Source: Arthrobacter_H rhombi (GTDB taxonomy: Bacteria; Actinomycetota; Actinomycetes; Actinomycetales; Micrococcaceae). From it: a stretch of DNA of 64,000 nt. The stretch lies in assembly GCF_039526245.1 (NCBI RefSeq), contig NZ_BAAAIV010000012.1, forward strand, positions 1 to 64,000, read 5' to 3'. The notes below the pieces were generated by a model. That model was not told the origin of the DNA. It worked only from the letters and a program-made list of their open reading frames with translations, and did not search any database. Positions 25,691 to 34,583 of this stretch are shown here, one piece after another; within the stretch, counting starts at the first letter, position 1, and the number at the start of each line of letters is the position of its first letter. The translations under genes were made by a program, and so were the position numbers.

Positions 25691-25715
25691 TTGACATGAA
25701 CCGTCGGCGCGGCCC

Positions 25716-28700
25716 CTACCCCGCGGTCGCCTCGCGCAACGCCGTGCGGATCCGCTTTTCCGACACCGAGTAGGCCGTGCCGAGCTCCTGCGCGAACATG
25801 CTCACCCGCAGCTCCTCGAGCATCCACTTGATCCGCGCCAACGGGGCGGGCGTGCGCACGCCCGCGGGCAGGGCGGCCAACGCGGCGTCGTATTCGTCCT
25901 CCAGCGCCTGCACCGCCAGCATCGACTGGGCGTCGCGGGCCACGTTCCCGGCCTCCAGCTTGTCCAGCCGCCTGGCGATCGCGTCCAGATAGCGGGGCAG
26001 CTGCGCCAGGTGCGTGTACCCGGTTCCGGCCACGAACCCGGGGTAGACCAGGTTGTCGAGTTGGCTGCGGATGTCGGCCAGCGCGTTGACCAGCGCCAGC
26101 GACGACGCCTTCGAGACCCGCTTGCCCACGATCCGGGCCGTGGAGAGCACCCGTTCCACGATCGCGGTCACGGCGAACACGGTGTCGATCAGCTCGGCGC
26201 GCACCTGCTCGAACAACGCGTCGAATTCGGTGCGGCTGAAGGGCAGCTCCGCCGGGACGAGCCGGTCCAGCGCCGCCAGCGTGCAGTCGGCGATCAGCTT
26301 TTCCACCGAACCGTGCGGGTTCTGCGTGAAGACCAGTTTCTCCTTGTTGTTCAGGTGGTCCAGGACGTAGCGCGCCGGTGACGGGACCTCGAGCAGCAGC
26401 AGCCGGATGACCCCCGCACGGTGCGCGGTGAGTTGTTCGTCCTCGTTGCGGAAGACCGTCAGCGAAGCCGATTCCCCGGCGTCGAGCAGTCCCGGGAACG
26501 CGGTCACCTCGACCCCGGCGACGGTGGTGCTGACCTTGCGCTCGATCCGGTCCCCGTCGCCCAGCCCGTCGGGCCAGGTGGTGAGCCCGGTCCGCTCGCG
26601 GTTGGAGGAGGACGACGTCGGGGCCTGGCCGCCGCGCGGGACGGGGCCCCTCGTGGGGGAGCCGCTGTTTTTTCCCGTCCGGCCGGCGCCCTGCGTCCGG
26701 CCGGCAGCGCCGGGGGAGGACCCGCCGCCGTCGTGCCTGGCCTCCGCCTCGCGGGCCGCGGCAAGCAGGGCCGGACCGGCACTGCCCAGGGATTCGGCCA
26801 GTGCGGCACGGTTCTGCGACGCGAGCGTGCGCTGCAGGGCGGCCAGGTCCTTGGACTCGTCGAGGATCCGGGCCCGGGCGTCGACCACCTGGAAGGATGC
26901 CAGCAGGTGTGGCGGCACGGCCGCCCAGTTCCATGATCCGGGCGGGATGACCACCCCGCGCATGCGGCGCAGCACCAGCTCCAGGGAGGGCTCCAGCGGG
27001 TCGGTGGCCGGGTCGAAGTCCGCGGCGAGCGCCGCGACGGCCTGCCGGGCCACGTCGGGGGCCGGCACGAAGTTCTTGCGGACGGCCTTGGGCAGGGACT
27101 TGATCAGCGCGGTGACCAGCTCCGTGCGCAGCCCCGGGATGAGCCACTTGAAGCGCTCGGGATCCAGCTGGTTCAGGAACAACACGGGAACGCGCACGGT
27201 CACGCCGTCGTTCTCCCCGGCACGGGCGGCCGGATTGAACTCGTAGGACAGCTCCAGCTCCAGGTCACCGTGGCGCAGGGTGCGCGGGAAGTCGTCCTGG
27301 TTCAGCTCCTCGGCATTGGCGTTGAAGAGCTCATCCGGGTCGAAGTCCAGCAGGGTGGGGTCCTCGGCCCGGGCCTTCTTCCACCACCGGTCGAAGTGGC
27401 GTTCGGACACGACCCCGGCACCGACGCGCTGGTCGTAGAAGTCGAAGAGGTCCTCGTCCGTCGCCCCCAGGTCGCGGCGGCGCATCCGGGTTTCGAGCTC
27501 GTCGATGTCCGCCAGCAGCCGCCGGTTGCGCTGGAAGAACTTGTGGTGGGTCTTCCAGTCCCCCTCCACCAGGGCGTGGCGGATGAACAGCTCGCGGGCC
27601 ACCTCGGCATCGACGCGCCCGTACTGGATGCGTCGCTGGGGGACGACGGTGACCCCGTAGAGGGTGGCCTTCTCGTACCCCATGACCGAGCCCATCTTGC
27701 GGGACCAGTGCGGTTCGGAATACGAGTACTTCATCAGGTGCTTGCCGACCTCCTCGACCCAGAGCGGATCGAAGCGGGCGTTCACCCGGGCCCACAAGCG
27801 GCTGGTCTCCACCAGTTCGGCGGCCATGACCCATTCGGGGTTCTTCTTGAACAGCGAGGATCCGGGGAAGATCGCGAACCGGGTGCCGCGGGCGCCGGCG
27901 TAGTCGCGCTTGCGCTCGTCGTAGGTGCCGATGTGGCTGAGCAACCCGGACAGCAGGCTGGTGTGGATCTCGCGCTCCAGCCCGGCCGGGTCCACCGGCC
28001 CGGTGGACAGGGTGATGCCCAGCGGCTTGGAGAGCTGGCGCAGCTGGGCGAAGAGGTCCTGCCATTCGCGCACCCGCAGGTAGTTGATGAATTCCTTCTT
28101 GCACAACCTGCGGAACGCGGAGGAGGAGAGCTCCTTCTGCTGCTCCTGCAGGTACCTGAACAGGTTCAGGAACCCGGAGAAGTCGGACTTTTCGTCGTCG
28201 AACCGCCGGTGCAGCTCGGTGGCCCGGGCCCGCTGTCCGGTCTCCTCGGAGGGGCGCTCGCGCGGGTCGCGGATGGTCAGGGCGGCGGCCAGGACCATGA
28301 CCTCCTTGGCGCAGCCGCGTTGCCCCGCCTCCACGATCATCCGGCCGAGCCGGACGTCGACGGGCAGCTGGCTGAGCTGGCGTCCCACCGCGGTGATCCG
28401 GGCGGCGGCACCGTCGCCCACGGCCCCGAGCTCGCGCAGCAGGGCCACGCCGTCGTTGACCGCCTTGGCGTCCGGGGGCTGGACGAAGTCGAAGCCGGCC
28501 ACGTCGCGCGGGGACTCCACCACGCCCATCGAGGACATCTGCAGGATCACCGCCGCCAGGTTGGTGCGCAGGATCTCCGGGTCGGTGAATTCGGGGCGGG
28601 AGGCGAAGTCCTCCTCGGAATACAGCCGGATGGCAATTCCGTCCGAGACGCGGCCACAGCGGCCCGAACGCTGGTTGGCGCTGGCCTGCGAGACCCGTTC

Positions 28701-29768
28701 GATGGGCAGGCGCTGGACCTTGGTGCGGTGCGAATACCGGGAAATGCGCGCGGTCCCGGTGTCGATCACGTACTTGATGCCCGGCACGGTCAGCGAGGTC
28801 TCGGCGACGTTGGTGGCCAGCACCAGGCGCCGGTGGGGCCCGGGGTGGAAGACCTTGTGCTGCTCCTCCAGCGACAGCCGGGCAAACAGGGGCAGCACCT
28901 CGGTTCCGGTGAGGCGCCGGTTGGTGCGCACCCGCGCCCGCAGCGCCTCGGCGGCGTCGCGGATCTCGCGCTCGCCGGAGAAGAAGATCAGGATGTCGCC
29001 CGGTGCCTCGGCGGACAGCTCGTCGACGGCATCGCAGACCGCGTCGAGCGGGTCGCGGTCCTCGTCCTCGGCGTACTCCGCGTCGTCGTCCTCCCGCCCC
29101 TCGGCGGGGTTGAGCGGCCGGTAGCGGATCTCCACCGGGAAGGTGCGCCCGGAAACCTCGATGATGGGGGCGGGCACGACGGCGGTGTCCCCGGCCTCCG
29201 CTGCCGCGGTGTCCCCGGTTCCCGGGGCCGCGGCGGGGGTCCCGAAGTGCTGGGCGAAGCGCTCGGGGTCGATCGTCGCCGAGGTGATGATGACCTTCAG
29301 CTCCGGGCGCTGCGGCAGGATGCGCTTGAGGTAGCCGAGCAGGAAGTCGATGTTCAGGCTGCGCTCATGGGCTTCGTCGATGATCAGCGCGTTGTACTTG
29401 CGCAGCATCCGGTCCCGCTGGATCTCGGCGAGCAGGATGCCGTCGGTCATCACCTTGACCTGGGTGGCCGCGGAGACGTGGCCGGTGAAGCGCACCTGGT
29501 AGCCGATCTCCTCGCCCAGCGTGCAGCCGGTTTCCTCGGCGATGCGTTCGGCGACCGTGCGCGCCGCGAGCCGGCGGGGCTGGGTGTGGCCGATCATCCC
29601 GCCCTCGCCCAGGCCCAGCTCCAGGAGCATCTTGGGCAGCTGCGTGGTCTTCCCGGACCCGGTTTCCCCGGCGATGACCACCACCTGGTGGCCGCGGATG
29701 GCCTCCATGATGTCGTCGCGGCGGGCGCTGACCGGGAGGGACTCGGGGTAGGAAATCTTTACAGCCAT
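25716..29768 (-). CDS. hrpA: ATP-dependent RNA helicase HrpA
   Basis: 1350-aa DEAH-box helicase. Motif I GETGSGKTTQLPKM (about 36-49), Ia TQPRRLAAR, motif II DEAH (about 131-134), III TSATID, and V/VI region TNVAETSLTVPGI and QRSGRCGR. HA2 and OB domains follow, then the long C-terminal DUF3418 region to the end, full length for HrpA. An Arg/Gly/Ser-rich disordered insert lies near residues 1000-1060. Its role is in ribosome rescue or RNA remodelling; E. coli HrpA splits stalled ribosomes. ATG 29768 lies nine bases after a minus-strand TAGACT, a leaderless pattern. Confidence 0.95.
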   Translation of the reverse strand: MAVKISYPESLPVSARRDDIMEAIRGHQVVVIAGETGSGKTTQLPKMLLELGLGEGGMIGHTQPRRLAARTVAERIAEETGCTLGEEIGYQVRFTGHVSAATQVKVMTDGILLAEIQRDRMLRKYNALIIDEAHERSLNIDFLLGYLKRILPQRPELKVIITSATIDPERFAQHFGTPAAAPGTGDTAAAEAGDTAVVPAPIIEVSGRTFPVEIRYRPLNPAEGREDDDAEYAEDEDRDPLDAVCDAVDELSAEAPGDILIFFSGEREIRDAAEALRARVRTNRRLTGTEVLPLFARLSLEEQHKVFHPGPHRRLVLATNVAETSLTVPGIKYVIDTGTARISRYSHRTKVQRLPIERVSQASANQRSGRCGRVSDGIAIRLYSEEDFASRPEFTDPEILRTNLAAVILQMSSMGVVESPRDVAGFDFVQPPDAKAVNDGVALLRELGAVGDGAAARITAVGRQLSQLPVDVRLGRMIVEAGQRGCAKEVMVLAAALTIRDPRERPSEETGQRARATELHRRFDDEKSDFSGFLNLFRYLQEQQKELSSSAFRRLCKKEFINYLRVREWQDLFAQLRQLSKPLGITLSTGPVDPAGLEREIHTSLLSGLLSHIGTYDERKRDYAGARGTRFAIFPGSSLFKKNPEWVMAAELVETSRLWARVNARFDPLWVEEVGKHLMKYSYSEPHWSRKMGSVMGYEKATLYGVTVVPQRRIQYGRVDAEVARELFIRHALVEGDWKTHHKFFQRNRRLLADIDELETRMRRRDLGATDEDLFDFYDQRVGAGVVSERHFDRWWKKARAEDPTLLDFDPDELFNANAEELNQDDFPRTLRHGDLELELSYEFNPAARAGENDGVTVRVPVLFLNQLDPERFKWLIPGLRTELVTALIKSLPKAVRKNFVPAPDVARQAVAALAADFDPATDPLEPSLELVLRRMRGVVIPPGSWNWAAVPPHLLASFQVVDARARILDESKDLAALQRTLASQNRAALAESLGSAGPALLAAAREAEARHDGGGSSPGAAGRTQGAGRTGKNSGSPTRGPVPRGGQAPTSSSSNRERTGLTTWPDGLGDGDRIERKVSTTVAGVEVTAFPGLLDAGESASLTVFRNEDEQLTAHRAGVIRLLLLEVPSPARYVLDHLNNKEKLVFTQNPHGSVEKLIADCTLAALDRLVPAELPFSRTEFDALFEQVRAELIDTVFAVTAIVERVLSTARIVGKRVSKASSLALVNALADIRSQLDNLVYPGFVAGTGYTHLAQLPRYLDAIARRLDKLEAGNVARDAQSMLAVQALEDEYDAALAALPAGVRTPAPLARIKWMLEELRVSMFAQELGTAYSVSEKRIRTALREATAG

Positions 29769-30101
29769 GGTGGAACCAGTCTAAGGGTGCCCGCCCGTCG
29801 CCGGCCGCGCCGGCCCGCGCGACGGTGTGCTGGCCGCCGCTGAAGGAGGCATACAAAATGTTGACAATATGTGGCGTGGCCCACGTTTTGTCTTCAATGG
29901 CGACGGCTCGGAATGAACACGTCCATCGGGAACCGTGCCGAATGGACAATGTGAGTTGGTTCACAGGTATCATCAAGAGGTCTTTGGGGACGAGGTCGTC
30001 AAAAGATTGTCGAATCACTCGTTGTGGACGACGGGTCCCGGTGGACGTCGAAGACGATGCCCGCCGCCGGTGGACCCGCGGCCCATGAAAGGAAAACACA
30101 C
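29769..30101. promoter_or_regulatory. Divergent regulatory region of hrpA and the TrpXYZ-type operon
   Basis: 333 bp, visibly richer in A+T than its surroundings. Contents: hrpA -10 TAGACT on the minus strand (29783-29778); perfect palindrome CGTGG-C-CCACG (29875-29885) nested inside ACAAAA...TTTTGT; GTCCAT (29921-29926) inverted as ATGGAC (29942-29947); possible plus promoter TGGACA (29943-29948), 19 bp, TATCAT (29968-29973). The leader from about 29980 to 30101 has no recognised riboswitch. Confidence 0.4.
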
Positions 30102-31103
30102 ATGAACATCACTCGCGCCGGCAAGCTGGCCACGCTCCTGGCGGCCACCGCGCTGCTCGCCACCGCCTGCGGTTCGGGCAGCTCCGGGGACGCCAGTTCC
30201 CCCGATGCCTCCAAGCCCGTGAAGATCGGCATCTCGCAGTACGTCACCCACCCCTCGCTCGATGCGGTCACCGAGGGGTTCAAGAAGGGCATGGCCGACG
30301 CCGGCTACACCGGGGACAAGGTGAAGTACGACCTGCAGAACGCCCAGGCGGATGCCTCCACCAACACGGCGATCATGAACCAGTTCGCCAACGACAAGCT
30401 CGACCTGGTCCTCGCGGTGGCCACGCCGGCTGCGCAGGCTGCCGCCCAGGCCATCACGGACGCCCCGGTGCTGTTCTCGGCCGTCACCGACCCGGTGGAC
30501 GCCAAGCTGGTCAAGAGCGTCGAGGCCCCGGGCGGCAACGTCACCGGAACCTCGGACAAGAACCCGGTCAAGGAGCAGCTCGAGCTTCTCAAGAAGCTGG
30601 ATCCCGAGGCCAAGACCGTCGGCATCGTGTACTCCTCCGGCGAGGCGAACTCCGCCGTCCAGGTCAAGTGGGCCGAGGAAGCCGCCGGTGAACTCGGGCT
30701 GCAGATCAAGAAGTCGGCGATCTCCGCGTCCTCGGAGGTCCAGCAGGCCGCCAATTCGCTGGATGTCGACGCCTACTACGTGCCCACCGACAACGCCGTG
30801 GTCTCGGCGTTGGAGGGCCTGCTCCAGACGGCGCAGTCGAAGAAGATCCCCGTGATCGCCGCCGACGGCGAATCGGTCAAGCGCGGGGCCACCGCCACCT
30901 ACGGCATCAACTACGAGAAGCTCGGCGAGCAGACCGCGCAGATGGCCGTGAAGATCCTCAAGGACGGTGCCAAGCCGGCCGACATGCCCGTCGAGACGCT
31001 GACGGACGTCGAGCTGTACGTGAACACGGCCGCCGCGAAGAAGGTCGGCGTGGAGATCCCGCAGGACATGATCGACCAGGCCGCCGAGGTCTACAAGAAG
31101 TAG
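30102..31103 (+). CDS. ABC transporter substrate-binding lipoprotein (TrpX-like)
   Basis: 333-aa lipoprotein: signal sequence MNITRAGKLATLLAATALLA with lipobox ending TAC (Cys about 24), Ser/Gly/Asp linker, then a two-lobe binding domain of the ABC_sub_bind family (VKIGISQYVTHPSLDAVTEGFKKGM, FSAVTDPVDAKLV, VGIVYSSGEANSA, YYVPTDNAV). In characterised systems this family binds tryptophan, tyrosine or related compounds; specificity here is inference. ATG 30102 with AAAGGA upstream. A strong hairpin separates it from the permease gene. Confidence 0.85.
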   Translation: MNITRAGKLATLLAATALLATACGSGSSGDASSPDASKPVKIGISQYVTHPSLDAVTEGFKKGMADAGYTGDKVKYDLQNAQADASTNTAIMNQFANDKLDLVLAVATPAAQAAAQAITDAPVLFSAVTDPVDAKLVKSVEAPGGNVTGTSDKNPVKEQLELLKKLDPEAKTVGIVYSSGEANSAVQVKWAEEAAGELGLQIKKSAISASSEVQQAANSLDVDAYYVPTDNAVVSALEGLLQTAQSKKIPVIAADGESVKRGATATYGINYEKLGEQTAQMAVKILKDGAKPADMPVETLTDVELYVNTAAAKKVGVEIPQDMIDQAAEVYKK

Positions 31104-31124
31104 CCCCGCCGTTCCACCGGCCCG

Positions 31125-31155
31125 CGGTGCCCGGCCGCCCATCGGCCGGGCACCG
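31125..31155 (+). terminator. Long hairpin between substrate-binding and permease genes
   Basis: CGGTGCCCGGCCG (31125-31137) and CGGCCGGGCACCG (31143-31155) form a perfect 13-bp stem with a five-base loop, followed by TACCTCTTTC. Probably a partial terminator or 3' stabiliser giving more binding protein than permease. Confidence 0.75.
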
Positions 31156-31187
31156 TACCTCTTTCACCCTCGAAACAAGGATTTTCC

Positions 31188-32099
31188 ATGCTTACTGCGG
31201 TTGAACTGGGCCTGATCTACGCGATCATGGCGCTGGGGGTCTACCTGACCTTCCGCATCCTCGATTTTCCCGACCTCACGGTCGACGGCAGCTTCACCAC
31301 CGGTGCCGCCGTGGCCTCCATCAGCATCGTCCACGGCATGCCCGCCCTGCTGGCCACCGCCCTGGCCGTGCTGGCCGGTGCCGCGGCCGGGGTGGTGACC
31401 GGCCTGCTGCACACCAAGGGCAAGATCAACGGCCTGCTGGCCGGCATCCTGACCATGATCGCCCTGTATTCGATCAACCTGCGCATCATGGGCAAGGCCA
31501 ACGTGCCGTTGCTGGGGGAGGACACGTTGATTTCCCCGCTGCGCGAGGCGCAACTGACCGGTGGCGTGGTCTCCATCCTCATCTTCTTCGTCGTCGCCCT
31601 GGTGCTGAAGTTCATCCTGGACTGGTTCCTGCACACCGACGTCGGGCTGGCCATGCAGGCCACCGGGGACAACGAGGGGATGATCCGCAGCCTCGGGGTG
31701 AGCACGGACAACCAGAAGATCATCGGCCTGGGCATCTCCAACGCCCTGGTCGGCCTCTGCGGGGCCATGGTCGCCCAATACCAGGGCTTTGCCGACGTCG
31801 GCATGGGCATCGGCCTGATCCTCATCGGCCTGGCCTCGGTGATCATCGGCCAGGCGATCTTCGGCACCCGCAACATCTTCATCGCCACCCTAGCGGTCAT
31901 TTTCGGCGCCGTGCTCTACCGCGTGTTCATCCAGCTGGCCCTGGACGCCGGGCTGGAACCGAACGACATGAAGCTGATCTCCGCGATCCTGGTGGTCATC
32001 GCCCTGGTCCTGCCGCAGTGGAAGGGCTTCAACAAATTCGGCCGTCGGATGCGCACCATCACCAACGCCGCGGAGAAGCAGAAGGAGACGGTGTCCTAG
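31188..32099 (+). CDS. ABC transporter permease (TrpY-like)
   Basis: 303-aa membrane protein with eight or nine hydrophobic segments, BPD_transp_2 (LivH/RbsC-like) family: ELGLIYAIMALGVYLTFRILDFPDLTVDGS at the N-terminus and GDNEGMIRSLGV before helix 6. The phrase FPDLTVDGSF is typical of permeases paired with ABC_sub_bind proteins. One base separates its stop from the ATPase gene. Confidence 0.88.
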   Translation: MLTAVELGLIYAIMALGVYLTFRILDFPDLTVDGSFTTGAAVASISIVHGMPALLATALAVLAGAAAGVVTGLLHTKGKINGLLAGILTMIALYSINLRIMGKANVPLLGEDTLISPLREAQLTGGVVSILIFFVVALVLKFILDWFLHTDVGLAMQATGDNEGMIRSLGVSTDNQKIIGLGISNALVGLCGAMVAQYQGFADVGMGIGLILIGLASVIIGQAIFGTRNIFIATLAVIFGAVLYRVFIQLALDAGLEPNDMKLISAILVVIALVLPQWKGFNKFGRRMRTITNAAEKQKETVS

Positions 32100-32100
32100 C

Positions 32101-32892
32101 ATGCTGGAAATCAACAACCTGTCCAAGACGTTCTTCGCCGGGACGGTCAACGAGCGCAAGGCGCTGCGCACCATCAACCTGCGCCTGGCCGAGGGCGAAT
32201 TCGTCACGGTCATCGGCTCCAACGGCGCCGGCAAATCCACGGTGCTGAACATGGTCGGCGGGAAGCTGCGCCCCGACGAGGGCAACGTGAAGATCGCCGG
32301 CAAGGACGTCACCCGGCTGGCCGACCATGCCCGGGCGAAGTTCGTCGGCCGCGTGTTCCAGGATCCGATGGCCGGCACCGCGCCGAGCATGTCGATCGAG
32401 GAGAACATGTCCCTGGCGCTGAACCGCGGCAAGTTCCGCGGGCTGGGCCTGGGCGTGACCAGGCGCCGCCGCGAGCAGTTCGCCCAGGAGCTCGAGTCCC
32501 TCGAACTGGGCCTGGAGCACCGGCTCAAGGCCAAGGTCGGGCTGCTCTCCGGCGGCCAGCGCCAGGCCCTCTCGCTGCTCATGGCGACCTTCAGCGGACC
32601 CCAGATCCTGCTGCTCGACGAGCACACCGCCGCCCTGGACCCGCAGCGGGCGGCGCTGGTGGCGCGGCTCACCGCGGAGATCGTGGAACGCCACGGGCTG
32701 ACCACGCTGATGGTCACCCACAACATGGAGCAGGCACTGAAGCTGGGCACCCGGCTGGTCATGATGCACGACGGCGAGATCATCCTCGATCTCGACGCCG
32801 AGGCCAAGTCGAAGATGACGGTTCCCGGGCTGCTCAAGGAGTTCGAGAAGATCAAGGGAGCCCAGCTCGACGACCGGACCATGCTGCAGTAA
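32101..32892 (+). CDS. ABC transporter ATP-binding protein (TrpZ-like)
   Basis: 263-aa ATPase: Walker A GSNGAGKST (about 39-47), Q-loop VFQDPMAGT, signature LLSGGQRQALSLL (about 151-163), Walker B LLLLDEHTAALDP and VTHNM. The Walker B Glu-His-Thr (DEHTAALDP) variation is common in this subgroup. Last gene of the three-gene transporter operon. The assembly gap begins 36 bp after the stop. Confidence 0.9.
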   Translation: MLEINNLSKTFFAGTVNERKALRTINLRLAEGEFVTVIGSNGAGKSTVLNMVGGKLRPDEGNVKIAGKDVTRLADHARAKFVGRVFQDPMAGTAPSMSIEENMSLALNRGKFRGLGLGVTRRRREQFAQELESLELGLEHRLKAKVGLLSGGQRQALSLLMATFSGPQILLLDEHTAALDPQRAALVARLTAEIVERHGLTTLMVTHNMEQALKLGTRLVMMHDGEIILDLDAEAKSKMTVPGLLKEFEKIKGAQLDDRTMLQ

Positions 32893-32927
32893 CGCCGCCG
32901 CGCCGGGGACACCCTGCGACGGCCCAT

Positions 32928-32947
32928 NNNNNNNNNNNNNNNNNNNN
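32928..32947. other. Assembly gap (20 N)
   Basis: Twenty undetermined bases between the transporter operon and the convergent bio operon. The run may stand for an unknown length, so linkage across it is not proven by this sequence. It probably hides a GC-rich terminator hairpin. Confidence 0.97.
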
Positions 32948-32977
32948 CGGGAGAACCTGGTCGTGGGCCGCTGCCGT

Positions 32978-33310
32978 TCAGCTCCCGGCCGTCTCGAAGT
33001 AGAGTCCGGCGTGCAGCAGGCAGCCCGGGTTGAACCGGGCGCCGCATCCGGGGCAGTCGGAGCGGGACAGGTACTCGGTGATGGGCAGCGTGGTGCCGCA
33101 CACCCCGCACAGCAGGGCCCGCGCGTCGTGCAGTGGTGCTGGCCAGGGGGTCGCCGCGTGCTGGCCGGGGACCTCCGCGTGGCAGCGGTGGCAGGGGTAG
33201 AACTCCCCGCAGCAGTGGAAGCGGATGGCCACCACATCCAGCACGGTGCGATAGTGCACGCAGCGGGTCTGGCCGTCGACCACGGCGCCGCGGACCACGG
33301 GCCGGGTCAC
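32978..33310 (-). CDS. CHY zinc-finger protein
   Basis: 110-aa protein rich in Cys and His: TRCVHYRTVLDVVAIRFHCCGEFYPCHRCH, then CGVC and CPGC pairs. This is the CHY-type zinc finger, binding several zinc ions in one small fold. GTG 33310 overlaps the bioN stop as GTGA, so it belongs to the biotin operon. Its function here is unknown; stand-alone CHY proteins are common in bacteria. Confidence 0.85.
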   Translation of the reverse strand: MTRPVVRGAVVDGQTRCVHYRTVLDVVAIRFHCCGEFYPCHRCHAEVPGQHAATPWPAPLHDARALLCGVCGTTLPITEYLSRSDCPGCGARFNPGCLLHAGLYFETAGS

Positions 33311-33903
33311 CGCACGCCCCGGGCGGTGAGGGCCTCGCCGAGTTCGTCGGCGTGCTTGAGCGAGACGACCAGGAACGGGATGACGAACCGGGCCAGGCTG
33401 GCGCGGGCGCCCCGGGCGCGCTGGGCCTCGCGGACGCCGGCCCCCAGGCGGGCCAGGACGGGGACGGTGGTGATGGTGATGCTCAGCAGCAGGGAAGCCC
33501 GGGCCGGGTCCAGGCCCCAGCGGGCCGTCGGCGCCAGCACCTTCTCCACGGCGTCGAGCAGGTCGGTGATCCGGGTGGTGAACACCAGCAGGGAGGCCAG
33601 CAGGATCGTGGCCAGCACCCGGCTGGTATTCGCCGCAGCGGCTTCGGGGCTGAGGAAGACCAGCTGGAACCCCAGGGTGATGGCCAGCAGCCAGCGCAGC
33701 GCGAGGAGCTGGCGGAACAGGGTGCGCGGGCCCAGCCCGGCGACGGCGTAGCCCAGCGGCGGGACGGCCACGGCCACGCCGGCGGCCCACCAGCTCGAGG
33801 GCAGGAAGGACAGGCCCAGCACCACCACAGCCAGGGCGAGGGCCTTGGGCCCGGTGGGCGCGCGGTGCAGCAGGCCGGTGCCCGGCTGGTAGAGGCTCAG
33901 CAC
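33307..33903 (-). CDS. bioN: ECF transporter transmembrane protein BioN
   Basis: 198-aa CbiQ/EcfT-family membrane protein with five or six hydrophobic segments. The coupling helices carry Ala-Arg-Gly motifs: REAQRARGA and EALTARGVR. Short for an EcfT, as is normal for dedicated BioN. GTG 33903 lies inside the bioM end (7-bp overlap). Together with BioM and BioY it forms a biotin uptake system in the cytoplasmic membrane. Confidence 0.85.
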   Translation of the reverse strand: MLSLYQPGTGLLHRAPTGPKALALAVVVLGLSFLPSSWWAAGVAVAVPPLGYAVAGLGPRTLFRQLLALRWLLAITLGFQLVFLSPEAAAANTSRVLATILLASLLVFTTRITDLLDAVEKVLAPTARWGLDPARASLLLSITITTVPVLARLGAGVREAQRARGARASLARFVIPFLVVSLKHADELGEALTARGVR

Positions 33904-34583
33904 ACCAGCAGCCGTTCGTAGGCGGCGATGACCTCGTCCGGGGCACCGGTGGCGGCAATCCTGCCGCCGGCCACCATCACGGCCACATCGCAGCGCGCGG
34001 CCAGGGCCAGGTCGTGGGTGACCAGCACCAGCCGGTGGCCCGGGCGCTCCAGCAGGTGCGAGGCGACCCGGCGGGCATTGCGGGCATCGAGCAGCGCCGT
34101 CGGCTCGTCCGCGATGACCAGTTCCGGGGCGCGCACGAACGCCCCGCAGACGGCCAGCAGCTGCTTCTGCCCGCCGGAGAGCTCATGGGCCGAGCGCCCG
34201 GCGAGGTGGGCCAGCCCGAAGTCGGCCAGCGCCGCCTCCACGCGCCGGGCGGCCTCGGGGCGGGGCAGCTTCTGCGGGCGCAGCGAGAACGCCACGTCCT
34301 CGGCGACCGTGGGCATGATGATCTGCGCGTCCGGGTTGCTGAAGACCACTGCCGTCTTCCGGCGCAGGGCCCGCGCATCGCGCACCGCATCGACCCCCTG
34401 GACGTGCACCTCGCCGCTGCTGGGGGCGACCAGGCCGCCGATCACCCGGGCCAGCGTCGACTTGCCCGAACCGTTCTCCCCGATGATGGCGATCCGCCGG
34501 GCGTCGAGCTCCAACGAGGCGGCCTCCAGCACCATGGACCCGCCCAGGGCAACCGAGACGCCGGCCAGCGAGATGGCGCTCAC
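33897..34583 (-). CDS. bioM: ECF transporter ATPase BioM
   Basis: 228-aa ABC ATPase: Walker A GENGSGKST (about 34-42), Q-loop VFSNPDAQIIMPTVAEDVAF (the NPDxQ motif of ECF ATPases), signature LSGGQKQ, Walker B LVIADEPTALLD, switch VTHDL. GTG 34583 overlaps the thiolase stop as GTGA. Energises biotin import with BioN and BioY. Confidence 0.88.
   Translation of the reverse strand: MSAISLAGVSVALGGSMVLEAASLELDARRIAIIGENGSGKSTLARVIGGLVAPSSGEVHVQGVDAVRDARALRRKTAVVFSNPDAQIIMPTVAEDVAFSLRPQKLPRPEAARRVEAALADFGLAHLAGRSAHELSGGQKQLLAVCGAFVRAPELVIADEPTALLDARNARRVASHLLERPGHRLVLVTHDLALAARCDVAVMVAGGRIAATGAPDEVIAAYERLLVC

Noticed and set aside
24955..27147. 730-codon minus-strand frame overlapping HIT and hrpA
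   Set aside because: Shifted frame of hrpA; hrpA motifs are all in the other frame.
27270..29843. 857-codon plus-strand frame antisense to hrpA
   Set aside because: Mirrors hrpA codon bias, has no domain and no ribosome site.
29980..30101. T-box or other riboswitch before the TrpX-like gene
   Set aside because: No T-box sequence or recognisable aptamer motif was found.
32928..32947. Reading the short frames that span the N run as genes
   Set aside because: They contain undetermined residues and overlap the CHY zinc-finger gene in other frames.
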